64,000 nt of DNA from Azolla caroliniana (Eukaryota > Polypodiophyta): positions 1,798,001 to 1,862,000 of the forward strand of contig JBHGNT010000006.1 in assembly GCA_043228905.1 (NCBI GenBank). The letters are read 5' to 3'. Made by a program: the position numbers and the translations under genes. The notes beneath the pieces were generated by a model that saw only the letters and a list, made by a program, of their open reading frames with translations, ran no database searches and was not told where the DNA came from. Shown piece by piece: positions 1 through 12,700 of this stretch. Each line of letters opens with the position of its first letter. Position 1 is the first letter of the stretch.

Positions 1-2535
1 ATTGTGTGTTTTCACCAAAAAGAGAGAGAGAGAGAGTATTCACAAGAAAATAATAACTCACAACTAACAAGGGAGAGGAGAAAGTGTTTATCTAGTCACC
101 TTCTCTCTATATTCTTTTACTACATCTACCTCATGGGAAATAGGAGGGAACTTAACTACCTACAAATCATGTGTCATACAAGTTAAATCTTATGAAACAT
201 TAGTTATATTACGTAGTGGTGGAGGTGTGTCAACACACTTTGTGGTCTTAGGGTGTATTCACACCATAGGGAAGTTGAGTTTGATTCTCAACACAATATG
301 GTAAGTATTCTATAACACATAATCTCATTCTCAAATAATGCAAGAAGATCCACACACGCTTAAAATGTTTGATGAAAATATGGAGTGATGGACATTTGCA
401 ATCTCATAATTTTGATCCATTTTGCTCACTACACAAGTGCATTCAACACCAACACGGTTACAAATGTTTAAGACATGCCATTGCCCTACTAAGGATATTG
501 TATTAGTGGGATAAAGTGTCTCATTCTGTTTTGTCCATGTACAGTTTTCAAGTAATATACTAAGGCGAATTTTTCAAAAAAGAGAGAGTATATTATGGGG
601 ATTGTCTTCATATACTAGTGTATGTCATTAAAGGCATATGAATTGAGAAGAAGGCATAATTAGTGAAATACAAGGCAAACATATGATGGGGATTGTCTTC
701 ATATACTAGTGTATGTCATCACAGGCATATGAATTGAGAAGAAGGCATAAAAGAAGCAAGCTTATGCGTATAAAATCAAATCTTGTTTTAAGGGTTTTGT
801 TAATTATTGGTTGGACATGCTTGACTTTGTAAAGATCAAGAAGGAATAGAGGTCCTCTCCCTTTCTTGAGTCAATGGGCCTCCACATAAGATGGAACTAT
901 TACGTCCCTACTAGGATTCATATATAACATTCTCATATGCAAAATTTTATAACTAACAGAAGGAGTTTTTTTTGTTGGAAAAACGAAGAACGAACAGAGG
1001 TTTTCCCTATGCAATATTGAAATTATAGAGGTTTTCCCTTTATATACCTTAATTAAAAAGGTATTGTTAGAATTATCATTATATGCTACTTTATGTAAGG
1101 AAAAGCATAATAATCAAGGTGAAAAACGACAAAGAATAGATGAATGTGATGCCCCCTTAGATAAATAGGCAGATTGATAGTCGTCATCTTTGTAAGTTTG
1201 TATGACATGGGTGACCACACCATTCACTAAGGTCAACAACGTTAGTTGGACAACTAGACAAGGACATTAAAAGTTTATACCATATATTCTAATAGTTTAA
1301 AAATGTTTCCTCTCTTTCTCTTTTCCTTGGTCTTAGTGGGACATTTCATAACATACTCCAATTTTATTTATGTTTCTACACCAAAATTCACTTCATTACA
1401 TACTCAATATTGTTTTTTGTCATGTTTCAACATCGATTTAAGTTATAGAAAGTTTCAAACCAAAGTTGGTGATCTTTGCTACATCTATGGTTTGTTTTTC
1501 TTTGTCCGAAAGAGGCTTGTGATGACCATGGGCGCTGACAGTGAGATGGTAAGTGAAGCTCTATCATTGATGTTTAACTAGGAAAGCAATTATCAATCTA
1601 TATTGTCTACTTGACAATAATATATTGTCATTTCACATGTGATGATCTCTACCTCATTTATGTATACTCCATAAAGGCTTCTATCTTTAGATCACCTTGA
1701 AAGAATACTTCTAACAATGTGGTCATTAATGCATACACTGGCATATTCTTTGGTTGCAGTATCCCTATGAGGATTAATCATTCCAATCTAGAATATTGGT
1801 CATAGGCCAATTGAACTGCTCTTTATTATGTGGCATAACTAACAGGCAATGGCCTTGTAATATAAAAGAGATTTTTAAGCTTTCCAACCTATATAAATTG
1901 TGACACACTCATGTAAAAAGGGCTTTTTGGTGCCCCAACTTAAATCTATCATTTCGTTATCATTCTTTTACATTCCCATTAGTTAGGAGAGATTTTTACA
2001 GAAAGACTATAAAAGATGGCTTATATATAAATGGGGGAATCACCCCCTAGCCGAGTTCAAGAATATGAGACCGCCTATGTATTCTCTCCTACTACTTTTA
2101 CTTAATGTAAGTAGGTATCTAGAGCTATAAACTAGTGGCAAATATCGACGACCAACATGATCCCAATCCTTTGGGCTTCAACGGAGGGAGAATGGGAGGT
2201 GAGTAGGAAACAACGAGCATGCGGGCTGGTAGTTCTAGCTTGGGTCATTTCCTCCGTGCGTCACCATCAATGTGTTCCTTCATTTCTGTCAAAAGCGTAA
2301 GCGGGCAGATACCACGTCAAAAGAAATGATTATGTGTGTTCGTGTTATGATGATAGAATATTGCTTAAGAGAGATGATGTAACAATGGTTATTATAACTT
2401 TTTACCTCATGACATGAGATTGCCTTGAGTATCGTATATGTACATAAGAGGAACAAAGAGGAAACTTCTATGCCATCTTTGATAATGTATAATCAAGTTT
2501 TGAGGGTAACACAATTATAACAGGAAATATTTAAT
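1..2535. other. gene-poor AT-rich stretch
   Basis: I see no supportable gene here. The only clear structure is a roughly 90-bp direct tandem duplication at about 595-753. Open frames are short and show no family resemblance. A short stretch near 2020-2160 has a TATA-like box (tatataaatggggg) followed by a sequence that could be an old LTR end, but no partner was found. Confidence 0.5.
595..753. repeat. two-copy tandem repeat, period about 90 bp
   Basis: The block beginning atggggattgtcttcatata occurs at 595 and again at 685. About 68 bp of each unit are nearly identical, down to the shared gaattgagaagaaggcataa end, and they differ at only a few positions. This is a simple local duplication in non-coding DNA. 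Confidence 0.85.
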
Positions 2536-2865
2536 ATGGACAAGATGAAAAAGCATCGAATCATGTGGGATCATTGCAACACGAAAGCATCTTGCCAAAT
2601 ATGGTCACTTATTTTTTACCTAGAAGAAACATTCACACTATTTTCTAAGCAACATAATCGAGATGAGGTGTCTTACAACACAATGATTTCTGGGTATGTG
2701 CGGAATAATAAAGGTTTTTTAGCTTTGCACAACCATGAAGTATGATATGTGCATGTATTTTAGATGTGGAAACCTGGAAGAAACATTCACTGTCTTGCAG
2801 CATAATCCAGAGGTGGTGTCTTACAACGCAATGATTTTGTTGTATGTGCAGAATAATGAAGGTTT
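2536..2865 (+). pseudogene. degenerate PPR-repeat relic
   Basis: Two adjacent segments translate to PPR-like text. The first contains DEVSYNTMISGYVRNN and the second CGNLEETFTVLQ followed by PEVVSYNAMILLYVQNN. Both match the usual plant PLS pattern of a CG-L-EA helix followed by D-VSWNAMI-GY. The pieces are in different frames, have no start or full repeat array, and end abruptly where the LTR-like sequence begins. The two segments look like copies of one another, so this may be a duplicated fragment. It is a dead remnant of an editing-type PPR gene, not a functional one. Confidence 0.55.
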
Positions 2866-3623
2866 TGTTGGGAGACAGGTCCCTCCGGATGGGAAGGGAG
2901 AAGAACAATGCCGATGAACAAACTCGGCTGAGGCCAGAGCCGGATGGTGCAGACCCGGTGAGAACCGGATGAGGAGTACCCGGCTACGGAAAGCCGGATG
3001 GTGCAGACCCGGTGAAGACCGAATGAGGAGTACCCGGATACGGAGAGCCGGATGTTGCAGACCCGGTGAGAACCGGATGAGGAGTACCCGGCTATGGAGA
3101 GCCGGATGCTGCAGACCCGGTGAGGAATGCTCACCGGATGAAGAGACATATTCGTAAATATGTTTTTGAGAGTCCATCGAGGCTATATTTGTAAATAGCC
3201 GAAAAGTCATATCAGTATAAATATGACTTAGGGCAAACTTTTAGGTTACTGTTGTTGTTATTCTTGTCTATGCGAGATCAGAGTGCGTAACAGTATACAA
3301 AGAGTGAGAGAGAGAGGAAGAGGTCATTGCCTCTGATTGTAACCGTCGCCTGTGGCGAGGATCGTGACCACGAGGTCGTTGCCTCCGTGAACTCACTGTT
3401 GTACATTCTAACATAGTGATAGTTTGCAGCCTGTGGGCTGCCATGGTTTTTCCCTTAGTTTGGGTTTTCCACGTAAACATCCTGTGTACCCTTCTCTTCT
3501 TTGTGTTGTGTTTTATTTCCCATTTTCTGTGTATGATTCTAAGCTCGGTTGTGGCCGAGCGTTGCGCATAAGGAGCGTTTTAGTTCCCGTTAGGTTTTTC
3601 AGCTTTGAAACATTTGAGCAACA
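2866..3623 (+). mobile_element. copia-like LTR (solo or truncated)
   Basis: The segment starts TGTTGGGAGACAGG and ends GAGCAACA, giving the TGTTG...CAACA ends typical of LTRs. Inside are a TATA-like tataaatatg near 3217, and then a stretch including ggtttttcccttagtttggg and ttttccacgtaaacatcctg, which is the R-U5 signature seen in many plant Ty1/copia LTRs. No primer-binding site follows it and no polypurine tract precedes it. The flanking 5-mers (ggttt and aatgt) do not match, so a clean solo-LTR origin is not supported. It may be a remnant of a rearranged element. A 54-bp minisatellite lies within its U3 part. Confidence 0.6.
2922..3144. repeat. 54-bp GC-rich minisatellite inside the LTR
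   Basis: The word gagtacccgg recurs at 2974, 3028 and 3082, exactly 54 bp apart, with partial units on both sides. Each unit carries several CCGG palindromes (gccggatg, acccggtgag, aaccggatga). It is markedly GC-richer than its surroundings. Frames through it stay open only because of the repeat. Confidence 0.9.
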
Positions 3624-4847
3624 AATGTGTGTAGTTGGTTGACCTTATTGATAGCATGTACCTGCTTTGGCAATATAGATAGGGGGAAATTGTGCTCGAA
3701 TGAAGCTATGAAATTGGATCTTGATACAATAGTAGGATATGCATTGATGTCAAGCATGAATGTTGAAAGTCACATAGTGGAGGCTATATATCTCCCAATT
3801 CATCTCTCATTTTTGTAAAATAAGTGGGTTGTATTTTGTAGCAGATATGCTTTTTAAAACTAATGGAAGGATATCTTGTTTAGAAAAAAAAACTTGTCTC
3901 AGGGGCGATTGATCACACATCCATCCTATGTGGTAGGTTGATCTTGTCCAAGGGACGTCATAGTTGCACATTGGGATCTTATGAAGAACTTCACAAAAAC
4001 GTGTGCATTATGAATTGGGAGTGAGACAGTTTAGATAAACCTGGGTCTAGGGATAGAACGCATGCAATATACTTAAGATTCAGGTACATACATGTCAACT
4101 TAGGTCCTTGTTAGCTATTTATATGAAAAGATAGCATGCACATTGCAAATGCTATCTTTTCATATATGATTCACATGAAAAGATAACATTTTCAATATTC
4201 CTTGTTGGCAATCATCCTATTTTATTAGCCATAATGTTCATTTGGGTAATGTTTCAAGATAATGTGAGAAATAAATATAAAGAAGGTGAAAACAATGAAA
4301 GTGGATTGAAAATACAAGTTCAAATTACAAAGAAGATTTAAACAGCAAAAGTCCGTGCTAGATTGTAAACTCAAAGTCTCGATTAAAAGCAAACGTACAT
4401 CCAAGAGGTTACGTGTCCCTTTACAACCAAAGACACCAATATATTCTTTGAAACAAAGGATTATATTCCACGTACTCATTGCAACTTACATGGACATGGT
4501 CTCAATAAAAAAGCCTTTCAATGATAATTTGATGTGTAAAGGAGATATTCCCAGAAAAAGAACAATATAGAATTCCATTTCCTAAACTATTATCACATTC
4601 TATATTGAATATATGCTTCCATTAGTTAAGCAATGTACAAAGGATAATTTACAACTCATATCTTACAAGACATCTTGCATGTCGAAGGAAAACAATATTT
4701 GTAGATGAAACAACAAAAAAAACAACTCCAAAGCACCACATCATTCGATGTGTATAGCATTACTCGAACACATATTCTCCACGTGAGCCTCATACAAACA
4801 GAATTCAGCATAGATGTCCTCCATTCACTCCTCATGGCAGCACCCAT
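3624..4847. other. non-coding stretch with a 17-bp perfect hairpin
   Basis: No gene is supportable. At 4121-4137 and 4149-4165 there is a perfect 17-bp inverted repeat (arm atatgaaaagatagcat) with an 11-nt loop, and a third partial copy of the arm follows at about 4175. Confidence 0.5.
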
Positions 4848-5216
4848 CTAGATGTTAGGTACACTTGGAGGGAACAACCACCGTGGTGGTTGATAATTCC
4901 ACTTTCCTTTACCATCCATTATCTGCAGCATCGACGAACCGCTCCATTTCAGCAAGAAACGAGCTCTGGCTTCTTCATTTGCGTCAAATGGCCCTTGAAG
5001 ACTTTCAAACTCACCTCGCAACGTAGAAATAAGATTGAACCAGATCATCATTAAATTCTCAGTCAGTGGGGTTCGTTTACCTGCAAAAGTCTCCTTGCAC
5101 CTAGATACCCACACTTGCCAGACCGTAAGGCCGACCACTAATACCCATATGTCCACGCAACGTTCCTGTAAGAAGAATAAACCTCCTTGCGTTGGTTGCA
5201 CAGATCCTTGCATCAC
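4848..5216 (-). pseudogene. possible LINE (non-LTR retroelement) C-terminal remnant
   Basis: A 122-residue minus-strand frame contains VVGLTVWQVWVSRCKETFAG and then a run of aromatic and leucine residues. This resembles the region after the reverse transcriptase in plant LINE ORF2 proteins, where a Trp-rich W--W--R-----F-G pattern is usual. No reverse transcriptase motif was found upstream. The identification rests on this one pattern and could be wrong. Confidence 0.3.
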
Positions 5217-6789
5217 CTTTAAAGAAGGACTCTTACATGTTTATATGTTTGCGAAATGACATGAAGTATAATTACAAGCTCTTATAATGGCTTAAGATTA
5301 AAAATAAACAAAAGACATTGTTACTTACTTCCCAGCTTGAAACTTGTGAAAAATGTCATAATTCGATAAAACATTATAGGTATTCCCATGTCGAATTTCA
5401 AGCTTTCCTTGCGATTGAGATATCTCTAGAATCACGTAGATGCCATACAAATCTACTCCGATGAGTCTGTCCTTCTATATTTGGATAGATGGCTTTTTGA
5501 ATACGTTCTTTCAGAGGAAATTCCTTGGTTCGGACTTCCGCAATTATTTGTTGTGATTCGACGTATTGACCGTTCCTAATCGTAAGTAGACTTTGTGCGG
5601 GAATGGTGAAGCTTTGTAGATTACTACGACTCTTAATGAGGATGAGTAGTTCATTCCTCCATGTCCACATGTTGCTTTATATAAGAGAATGCATATGCTT
5701 TTCCACTAAAGCCTTTCCTTGCTCTTTGCCATGCAATACCAATTTGGATGCTAACAACGTGATGATGATGACCCAATCCATGGGATACTTTGCTCTAGTG
5801 TGAACTTGTCTTATTTATAGAGCCCTATGTCATCATCAACAAATCTTATTTTTTGTGCTCCATGCCATCATTAATAAGTTTGCAAGATTTTACATACCCA
5901 TGGTTGGCCTTGGCGATACACAAGGCATCAAAAATGTTTCTTATGGACAAAGCAATTTGATTGATGATGATTCATCCATCTTTGATGCGTGAATCTAAAT
6001 TGTCAATCGTGTTCCAGCATTTCAGCAAGATAATTTTGTTATCTTCACATGAATTCAATGTTTCCTCATTCAACTAATAGCTAATTGTCTCTCACATGTG
6101 GACTAATTTCTATCCTTTTAATTTAACAGAAAGTATTGACCCCAAGTTATTTAGACAAAGAAACAAAATCTAAACATGTTCATTAGAAAGATCATATTGC
6201 TGAAAGTGCATCATAACATAAGGAACATTTACCATGAAAAATTAACCCTTTTGTAGCTTTTATAACTTGTGGTCAATCAGGCTGTCCTTCCTACTAAATA
6301 GAAATGCTTCAATTTAACACAGGCAAGTAGAAGACATTTACCAGATTATAAGAAACTCTAAAATATTTTCTTTTCTTCAAACAAAGGGGAATGAATGACA
6401 TAAAAATAACTATGTTATTTAACATTAACTGATGGTTAAATCTGTCCCTGATTATACATATGAGCTCCAAATGACATCCCCAAACTGAGCTTGCAAAGGC
6501 TTGTTTTATGCGAGTTGAAGTTCCAAAATTACATGATTAACTAACAGATGATCCGCTGCTTTTACTAGCCATAGAACTTTTCCTCAATCCTTGCATCTTT
6601 CAAATTGAGGAAACACTACAATCATTATTATACATCCATATACGAAGAGGAATCATAACAATATTACCATCATTAGGAAAATCATACAAAGGTACATAAA
6701 AGAAATGGATGTTAAGTTACAAGATGAGAAAGGGAGGAGTCAAACTCCATCGTATATGTCACTTCATAAGAAAGAGTTTTAACCCACAC
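5217..6789. other. non-coding stretch; downstream flank of the BTB gene
   Basis: No supportable gene. A 90-residue minus-strand frame at 5398-5670 shows no recognisable family. The part just below 6790 is expected to hold the 3' untranslated region of the minus-strand BTB gene. Confidence 0.4.
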
Positions 6790-9700
6790 TCAAACTAGCT
6801 GAACCACTGCTGCAACTCGCAATGAACCACCTTGTAGAAGGTCTGGAAGTTCATCAAATAAGAAGGCTGTCCGCCAGCCCCAACCTTTCGGTGACTTTGG
6901 AAGTAATGTGCCTGCTTGAGTCAAACTGCCAAATATCATCACCTCTCTCTTTGCAGGGCATATCAACTGGAAAAGCAATGAGTATTATTTGCATAATTAG
7001 AAGAGATTCCTTTATATTGAAAAAAGAAGAAAAAAATATTCTTGGTCTGAAAAAATGTGATCTAGATTCCAAGCATATATAGATGGCAACTGCTCGCTTT
7101 TGTATTTAGCACAAGTGACATTGTTCATACGATACAAAATGCCTGGCAACATCACTAAACCTTACCTGGTATCGAGCAGTAACCTTTTCCCTAGTGTCTG
7201 TGTATAGGGAAACCTGAAAGGGAAGAAAACGCTTTTCAGAGACAAGCATAAAAATACCAGCCTTTATTCCAAACACATGTGGTTTTGGTATATCTTGTGG
7301 CACCCTCTCTAGATTCCAGACTTACTTTTCGATGGACATCCATATTTTCAGCTCGACGCCTATGAAGGAAAAGACCTGCATTAAGTCAACAGACAAATTA
7401 AAAACTAACGTTTGCCCAGTACTTGTAAGCATGCATTAAGATTTCTTGTAAATGGAGCACTTCTCCAAATTCTGCTGTGATGAACTTTTGATCCACAGAA
7501 TGAAGAGATAATCAAACATAAGAAGAGGGACGCAAAATAAAGACTCTCCATTACAAGATGATCTTTGAATCATGAGCTCACATAAGGGATGTCTGTATCC
7601 ATATCTTGGACGAACCTTAGACCTGGCACTGAGCCTCACAAGTGGGAGCTTTAGTGTGGTGTTGATGAGAAGCGCAAGGGATTTTGTCGGGAAAAAGAGT
7701 TCATAAGTGAATCACTGGATATTTATATCCTTAATTCCATGTCCTGACAGAGCTATGCTTAAAAACACATAATCATCCATGAACCGGGTCCAATGACTAG
7801 AGTATCCAGTTTCATCGATTCTTCTAATCTTCTTAAATTTACCTAAACCCAAGAACGTATTTTTCTGGAAGAAACCTTGAACACTTGCATTCTTCTTCTA
7901 TTTCTCATCAGCATTTTTTTGGTGGGATTGCCTTAGATTTCTCCTATTAAACAAGAAAAACGTTTTTATATAATTTAATATTTTTTTAATTTTCTGATTT
8001 ATGTCAGCGATGTACAGTCTTGTTTTCAGAACTGTACTAACTCCTAAAAGAATATTTTGTACACTGAATGGGATCCTTGGACACAATTCCCACTCAGCAT
8101 TAAATACGTATTTATGAGGCCATGACTTAGCTGACCCATCAGGATTTAAGGCTCTTCTTCTACGAGCATATCCTATCTATCGTGAACAGCATGTGTGTGA
8201 GTATGTGCACTCCAACCTTGTAAATTTTTTTATAAGCAGTGGGCTTTTGTTTTGCAAACAGCTTTTGCTTTCTTTAATCTCTCTTGTGTATTAAACCCTC
8301 AGTTCCGATTGGGAGTCTCAAACATGCAAGTATGGCAACAGTTTAAACTTTTTGGCATACATGAAACATCCATTTATGGGCATGGAATTATGTTTTGCGA
8401 TCTCGGACTGAACCAAGCATGGATGGATATACAGTTCTCAGATGACCAAGTATGCGATCTATTTTTATTCAACAAGACCCGGGATAAATTTTCCCTTACA
8501 GTGTCATATAAGGCCAGTTTTCTCCTAGGCATATCTTGCATCATTTAGTAAAAGCAGGGATACCCATCATTTGGTATATGTATGCTGGCAATATCATACA
8601 ATGATAATTTTCAACTTACCGAGTGTTCGACGACCTTGTGGATCTTCATCGTGGAAAGCTTGGACACTGATCTGAAACATGAATATAATAAAAATGGGAA
8701 CAGTTAGCCTTTCAGAAGTCCTTTAAAAGATATGCAACTGATAACTATTGCAGTTATACTTCATACTAACCTTCCAAAGTGATCCAGCATAAAATGATTC
8801 AGCAGAGTGTTTTGACTGACCATCAGCAAGTCGATGGACATTCTCGAATTCCACACTGAAATAGCGAAATAAATTCTTTATAATTTCTTTCTGAGATCTC
8901 TTTCATTCAATGGTATTCAGTAAATTGAATTTAGACTCGAGAAAGAAAACAGAAAATTAGATACCCAAAGCGAAAAGGAGGAAAGGTCCTCAAAGGAGTT
9001 TCTAAATCAAGAGAAATTGAGTCACTTGATTCCCAGTCTTCACCCCATGCTTGTTCTGATTCTACATTTTGAGAGGTATGGCCAGGGCTTTCAATTGCTC
9101 TGCTAGTTTCTCCCATCACCCGTCCAAATTGATCATCCATGTTTCCAGACTGATTACAATGCATTGGAGCATTACCATTTCCACCTTGTGTAAGGCTAAC
9201 AACAGTGGGCAAACCATCAGCCGAATTAGCAGGCATTCCCATGGTATTCAAATCAATCCTTGCATCCGATTGATCATTTCCAGTGCTTGGTTGATTTGGA
9301 CGATTTCCGAATCCAGTAAATGGGATCCTTGTGAACATAAAGCGCGATGGAGACCATGTACCTCCTGGAGGACCAAATGTTGATCCACGACCAATGCCAG
9401 CTAATCCATCAACAGGACCCCGGACATGTACTCTAGCTTGCACTGGTGCAATGTTGCCAACACCTGTTTGCATATCAATATGAAAACCAGCAGCAGCTGG
9501 ATTCCTATCCTGATCTTCCCGATAAAAATTTGAAGGTATTCTACAGTTAGAATAGCTGTATGACTGCTTGCAAGTGCAGGATGTCGCAAACAAACTACAT
9601 GTTTTGCATGTTTCTGAGGCAATTGTAAGCACATGCTGCTTGAGGAGTGTCTGTTTACACAAGTTAAACGTTAATATACCTCATCTCAATAGAAAAGCCA

Positions 9701-12700
9701 AATTTAGAGCATCGAAAACTGCAAAATACCCTGATTTTTTCTGATTTTCCCAAATGCCCCTTGATCCTTGGTCAACCCCTGAAAGAGCAATTACAGGTGC
9801 TATTTGAGCAAGTATTCAATCGAGCGATCCTGACTTTCTCAATCATTTGTGCTATTTCAGTATGGTATGGTTCCTTCATCTCTTATTTATCCCTTTCAAG
9901 GATTGATCAAGGGTGTTTCTGAAGTAAAGAAAAACTCAGGAGCGTTTCGGGAAAATGAAGAAAGATCCAGAGGTATTTTGGAGATTTTCTATGTAAGATA
10001 AAACATCATTCAACCTACTTGCAGCCAGAGTCCATCAGAAACAGCTTTACAAGGGAAGCCTAGTTCCTCTAGTCGAGCTCTGACATGTAATAATTCATCG
10101 AATCCCATGTGACAATACAATACACCTCCACCTTCAAACACACCTATGAAAGCTTCCCAATCTTCAGGGTTAGCCCATCCTGACTGATTTACATAGGCCT
10201 TCAAACGTCTTCTTCCAACCAACCTTCCACCCCAAGAGAGTCCAGAAAATGGTAGCACTTCCCTAGGCCAGTCACTTTGTGAGTATCTTCCAGCAGTGTT
10301 GCTTGAACCTTGGCTACTGGAGCAATTCTGTGGTTGATCCCTAAAGCTCACCGTTGAATAGCAATTCACAGGAGCAACAAAGTAATCACTTTCTTGCCCA
10401 TCATGGCTAGAGCAAGCCTCTCCACGTGTGCCTGTTTGCATATTTTTCCTGGTTTCTCTTAATGGGGTGCATATATTCCCTACCTCCACCTCAATTTGAG
10501 ATTTACTAGGTGATCCTGGCTTCTCACTTCTATAAACACACAGCATACCTGAAACTTGTCTAGGGTCATATTCTTGATTCCCTTTCATGCTAGAGTCAAC
10601 CTCATTACAGAAATCTACAACTGCGTCTGCTAAATCTAATACTATGTTTTGGATTGCATGTGCATCATCACAAGCGCCTGCCTTTTTTTTCAAGGTTTTC
10701 GGTAACTTTGATGTTGATTTCATTCTATCTTCAACAAAACATTCATACTCTTTGGGCTGGATAGAGTAAAATGAATGTGGATCCCCACCATTCACAACTA
10801 CAGTACCAGATAGTGATTGGGGCGGATCAATCTCAAACAATGTGCCCCTTGAAATAAGCACACTAAGAGCCAGCTCAAACCTGGTCAAGTTTCGACACAA
10901 TTATCAGATTGAATTTATGCACGCCCATAGAAACTGAGTTATTAGAAAAAATGTTTCTGGCTGAACCTTTTCTCTTCGTTAGTCACCCAGAGTTCATCTG
11001 AAGTCAACAATGTGCGTAAAGTTTGTATTGAAAGCTTCGGAAGAATCTGATATCACGTAACGCACAAATAATACTGTAATGATTGTCAATATCAGGTATA
11101 ATACAACCAGAAAATAAAATTGAAACCTATTGTATTTAGTTCTGCATGACTTGCTAGCTGCAATTAAGAATATCTGCAAAATATATGGAGGAAGTTCTTC
11201 ATTTCAGCTTTGGTGAAGATCATATCAATACACTCCCGATATTTAGAGTTGGGGGACAACTAATCGTATAATATACAATCTTGATGTTGTTCAGATTGAG
11301 TACTTGATATGTGCAGGGAAAACCTAATACTGGGAAGTTATTGTAAGACCTAATAACAGCATAAGAAAGTAGCTGAGAGAAGTACTCTCCACATAACATT
11401 CATTTCAAGTTGTGCTTTTAGCTACTGGGACATACATTTAGACTTCCGCAGCTATTTAATATATGAGAAAAGCTCCATAATACTCCGATTTTTTCTTTAT
11501 TTCCCAACAAATGCCCACACATTTTCATGGTTTTTTGTTAAATGTACTTCAGAATACCAAAAACTTAGTGGTATAAGAGGAAATAAAGGAAAACTTGAGA
11601 GTATTTAAGATTTTACTCTCTTTGTATTATATTTTCATATATTACAACTTTATGGTTTTGAATCCACCCAAATAAACTTCCAAAAACATCCACGTACTTC
11701 TTTCAGTTCAACAGCACCTCCTCGACATAGATATCCCCAACAAGCTTTCCGCACTCGTTCTCCATATATACCATAGTCTTGGCTTTCTGCAAATGCCTGT
11801 CAAACACAAGTAGAGCTTGATATTGAGAAAACTCCTCACTTTGAAAGTTTTGAATAGAAGAGCAAACAAAACTAAATATTCTTTCACAAGTATAAATTCA
11901 AGTTCCAAGTCGCAAATATTAGTAATTAAACAAAATCAGGGAAAATATGAAAAAAACATAGTAATACAATGAAACTTTTTTGTATTTCAAACTACTTCAA
12001 TGTGATCACCTGATAAGATAGAAAATTGTCGGTCCATATCTCTGAGATAATGAATTCAGTACAAATTGCACAAAGATCCTGCAAATTGAGTTCAATTCCA
12101 ATTAGTTAACATACAAAATCCTGGACTCTGAAAAATTTGCATGTGAAACTTATATTTATCAGTTTGAAAAAAACAATGCCTTAATGAGGCCAAAATAGTC
12201 AGACCAAAAATTATATTTCACAGCATGTGTATGCCTATCTCAACCTCTAACTGATGTGACAATGTCCTGATCTGCCCTATTACACTGCAAAGTGCATAAA
12301 ATAGATGTGAGATAATTTTTCTTCTGATTCCATCCCTCGATCGCACAGTTGGCAGATCTGTTCTTCCAAAGATGTACATCTTACCCATCTCAATTTCTAA
12401 CTTATGTGGCCCTCAATAGCTTTATCACATAGTGGAGAACATTAAAATAGTAAATATAAACAGCACAATGATAAATCGATCATATGACGTGTAAAAGGAG
12501 TGTTTTACAGTGGGCCATCTTCCTACTAAGAGGTGTTGTGGGGCTGGTCCACGCTCTTTCATCATCCAGTACTCAATAGCTCTATCACATGGTGGAGAAC
12601 ATTAAAAATTAGAGGTGTATAAATATAAAAGGCACAATGATAATCAATTATGTGACATGTAAAAGGAGTGCTTAACACTGGACCCTCTTCCTACTAAAAG

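Noticed and set aside
205-300. tRNA-like or SINE-like stretch with a B-box-like gagtttgattctc
   Set aside because: No convincing A box at the right distance, no tRNA fold that I could draw, and no second copy with the same flanks. A tRNA scan would be needed to rescue it.
2020-2160. Possible LTR end with TATA box
   Set aside because: No TG/CA-bounded partner, leader or retroelement protein was found nearby.
5398-5670. 90-residue minus-strand frame next to the LINE-like remnant
   Set aside because: It might belong to the same element, but I could see no reverse transcriptase or other motif to support that.
9069-9383. 104-residue plus-strand frame
   Set aside because: It is antisense to BTB exon 7, which has conserved protein text and proper splice sites.
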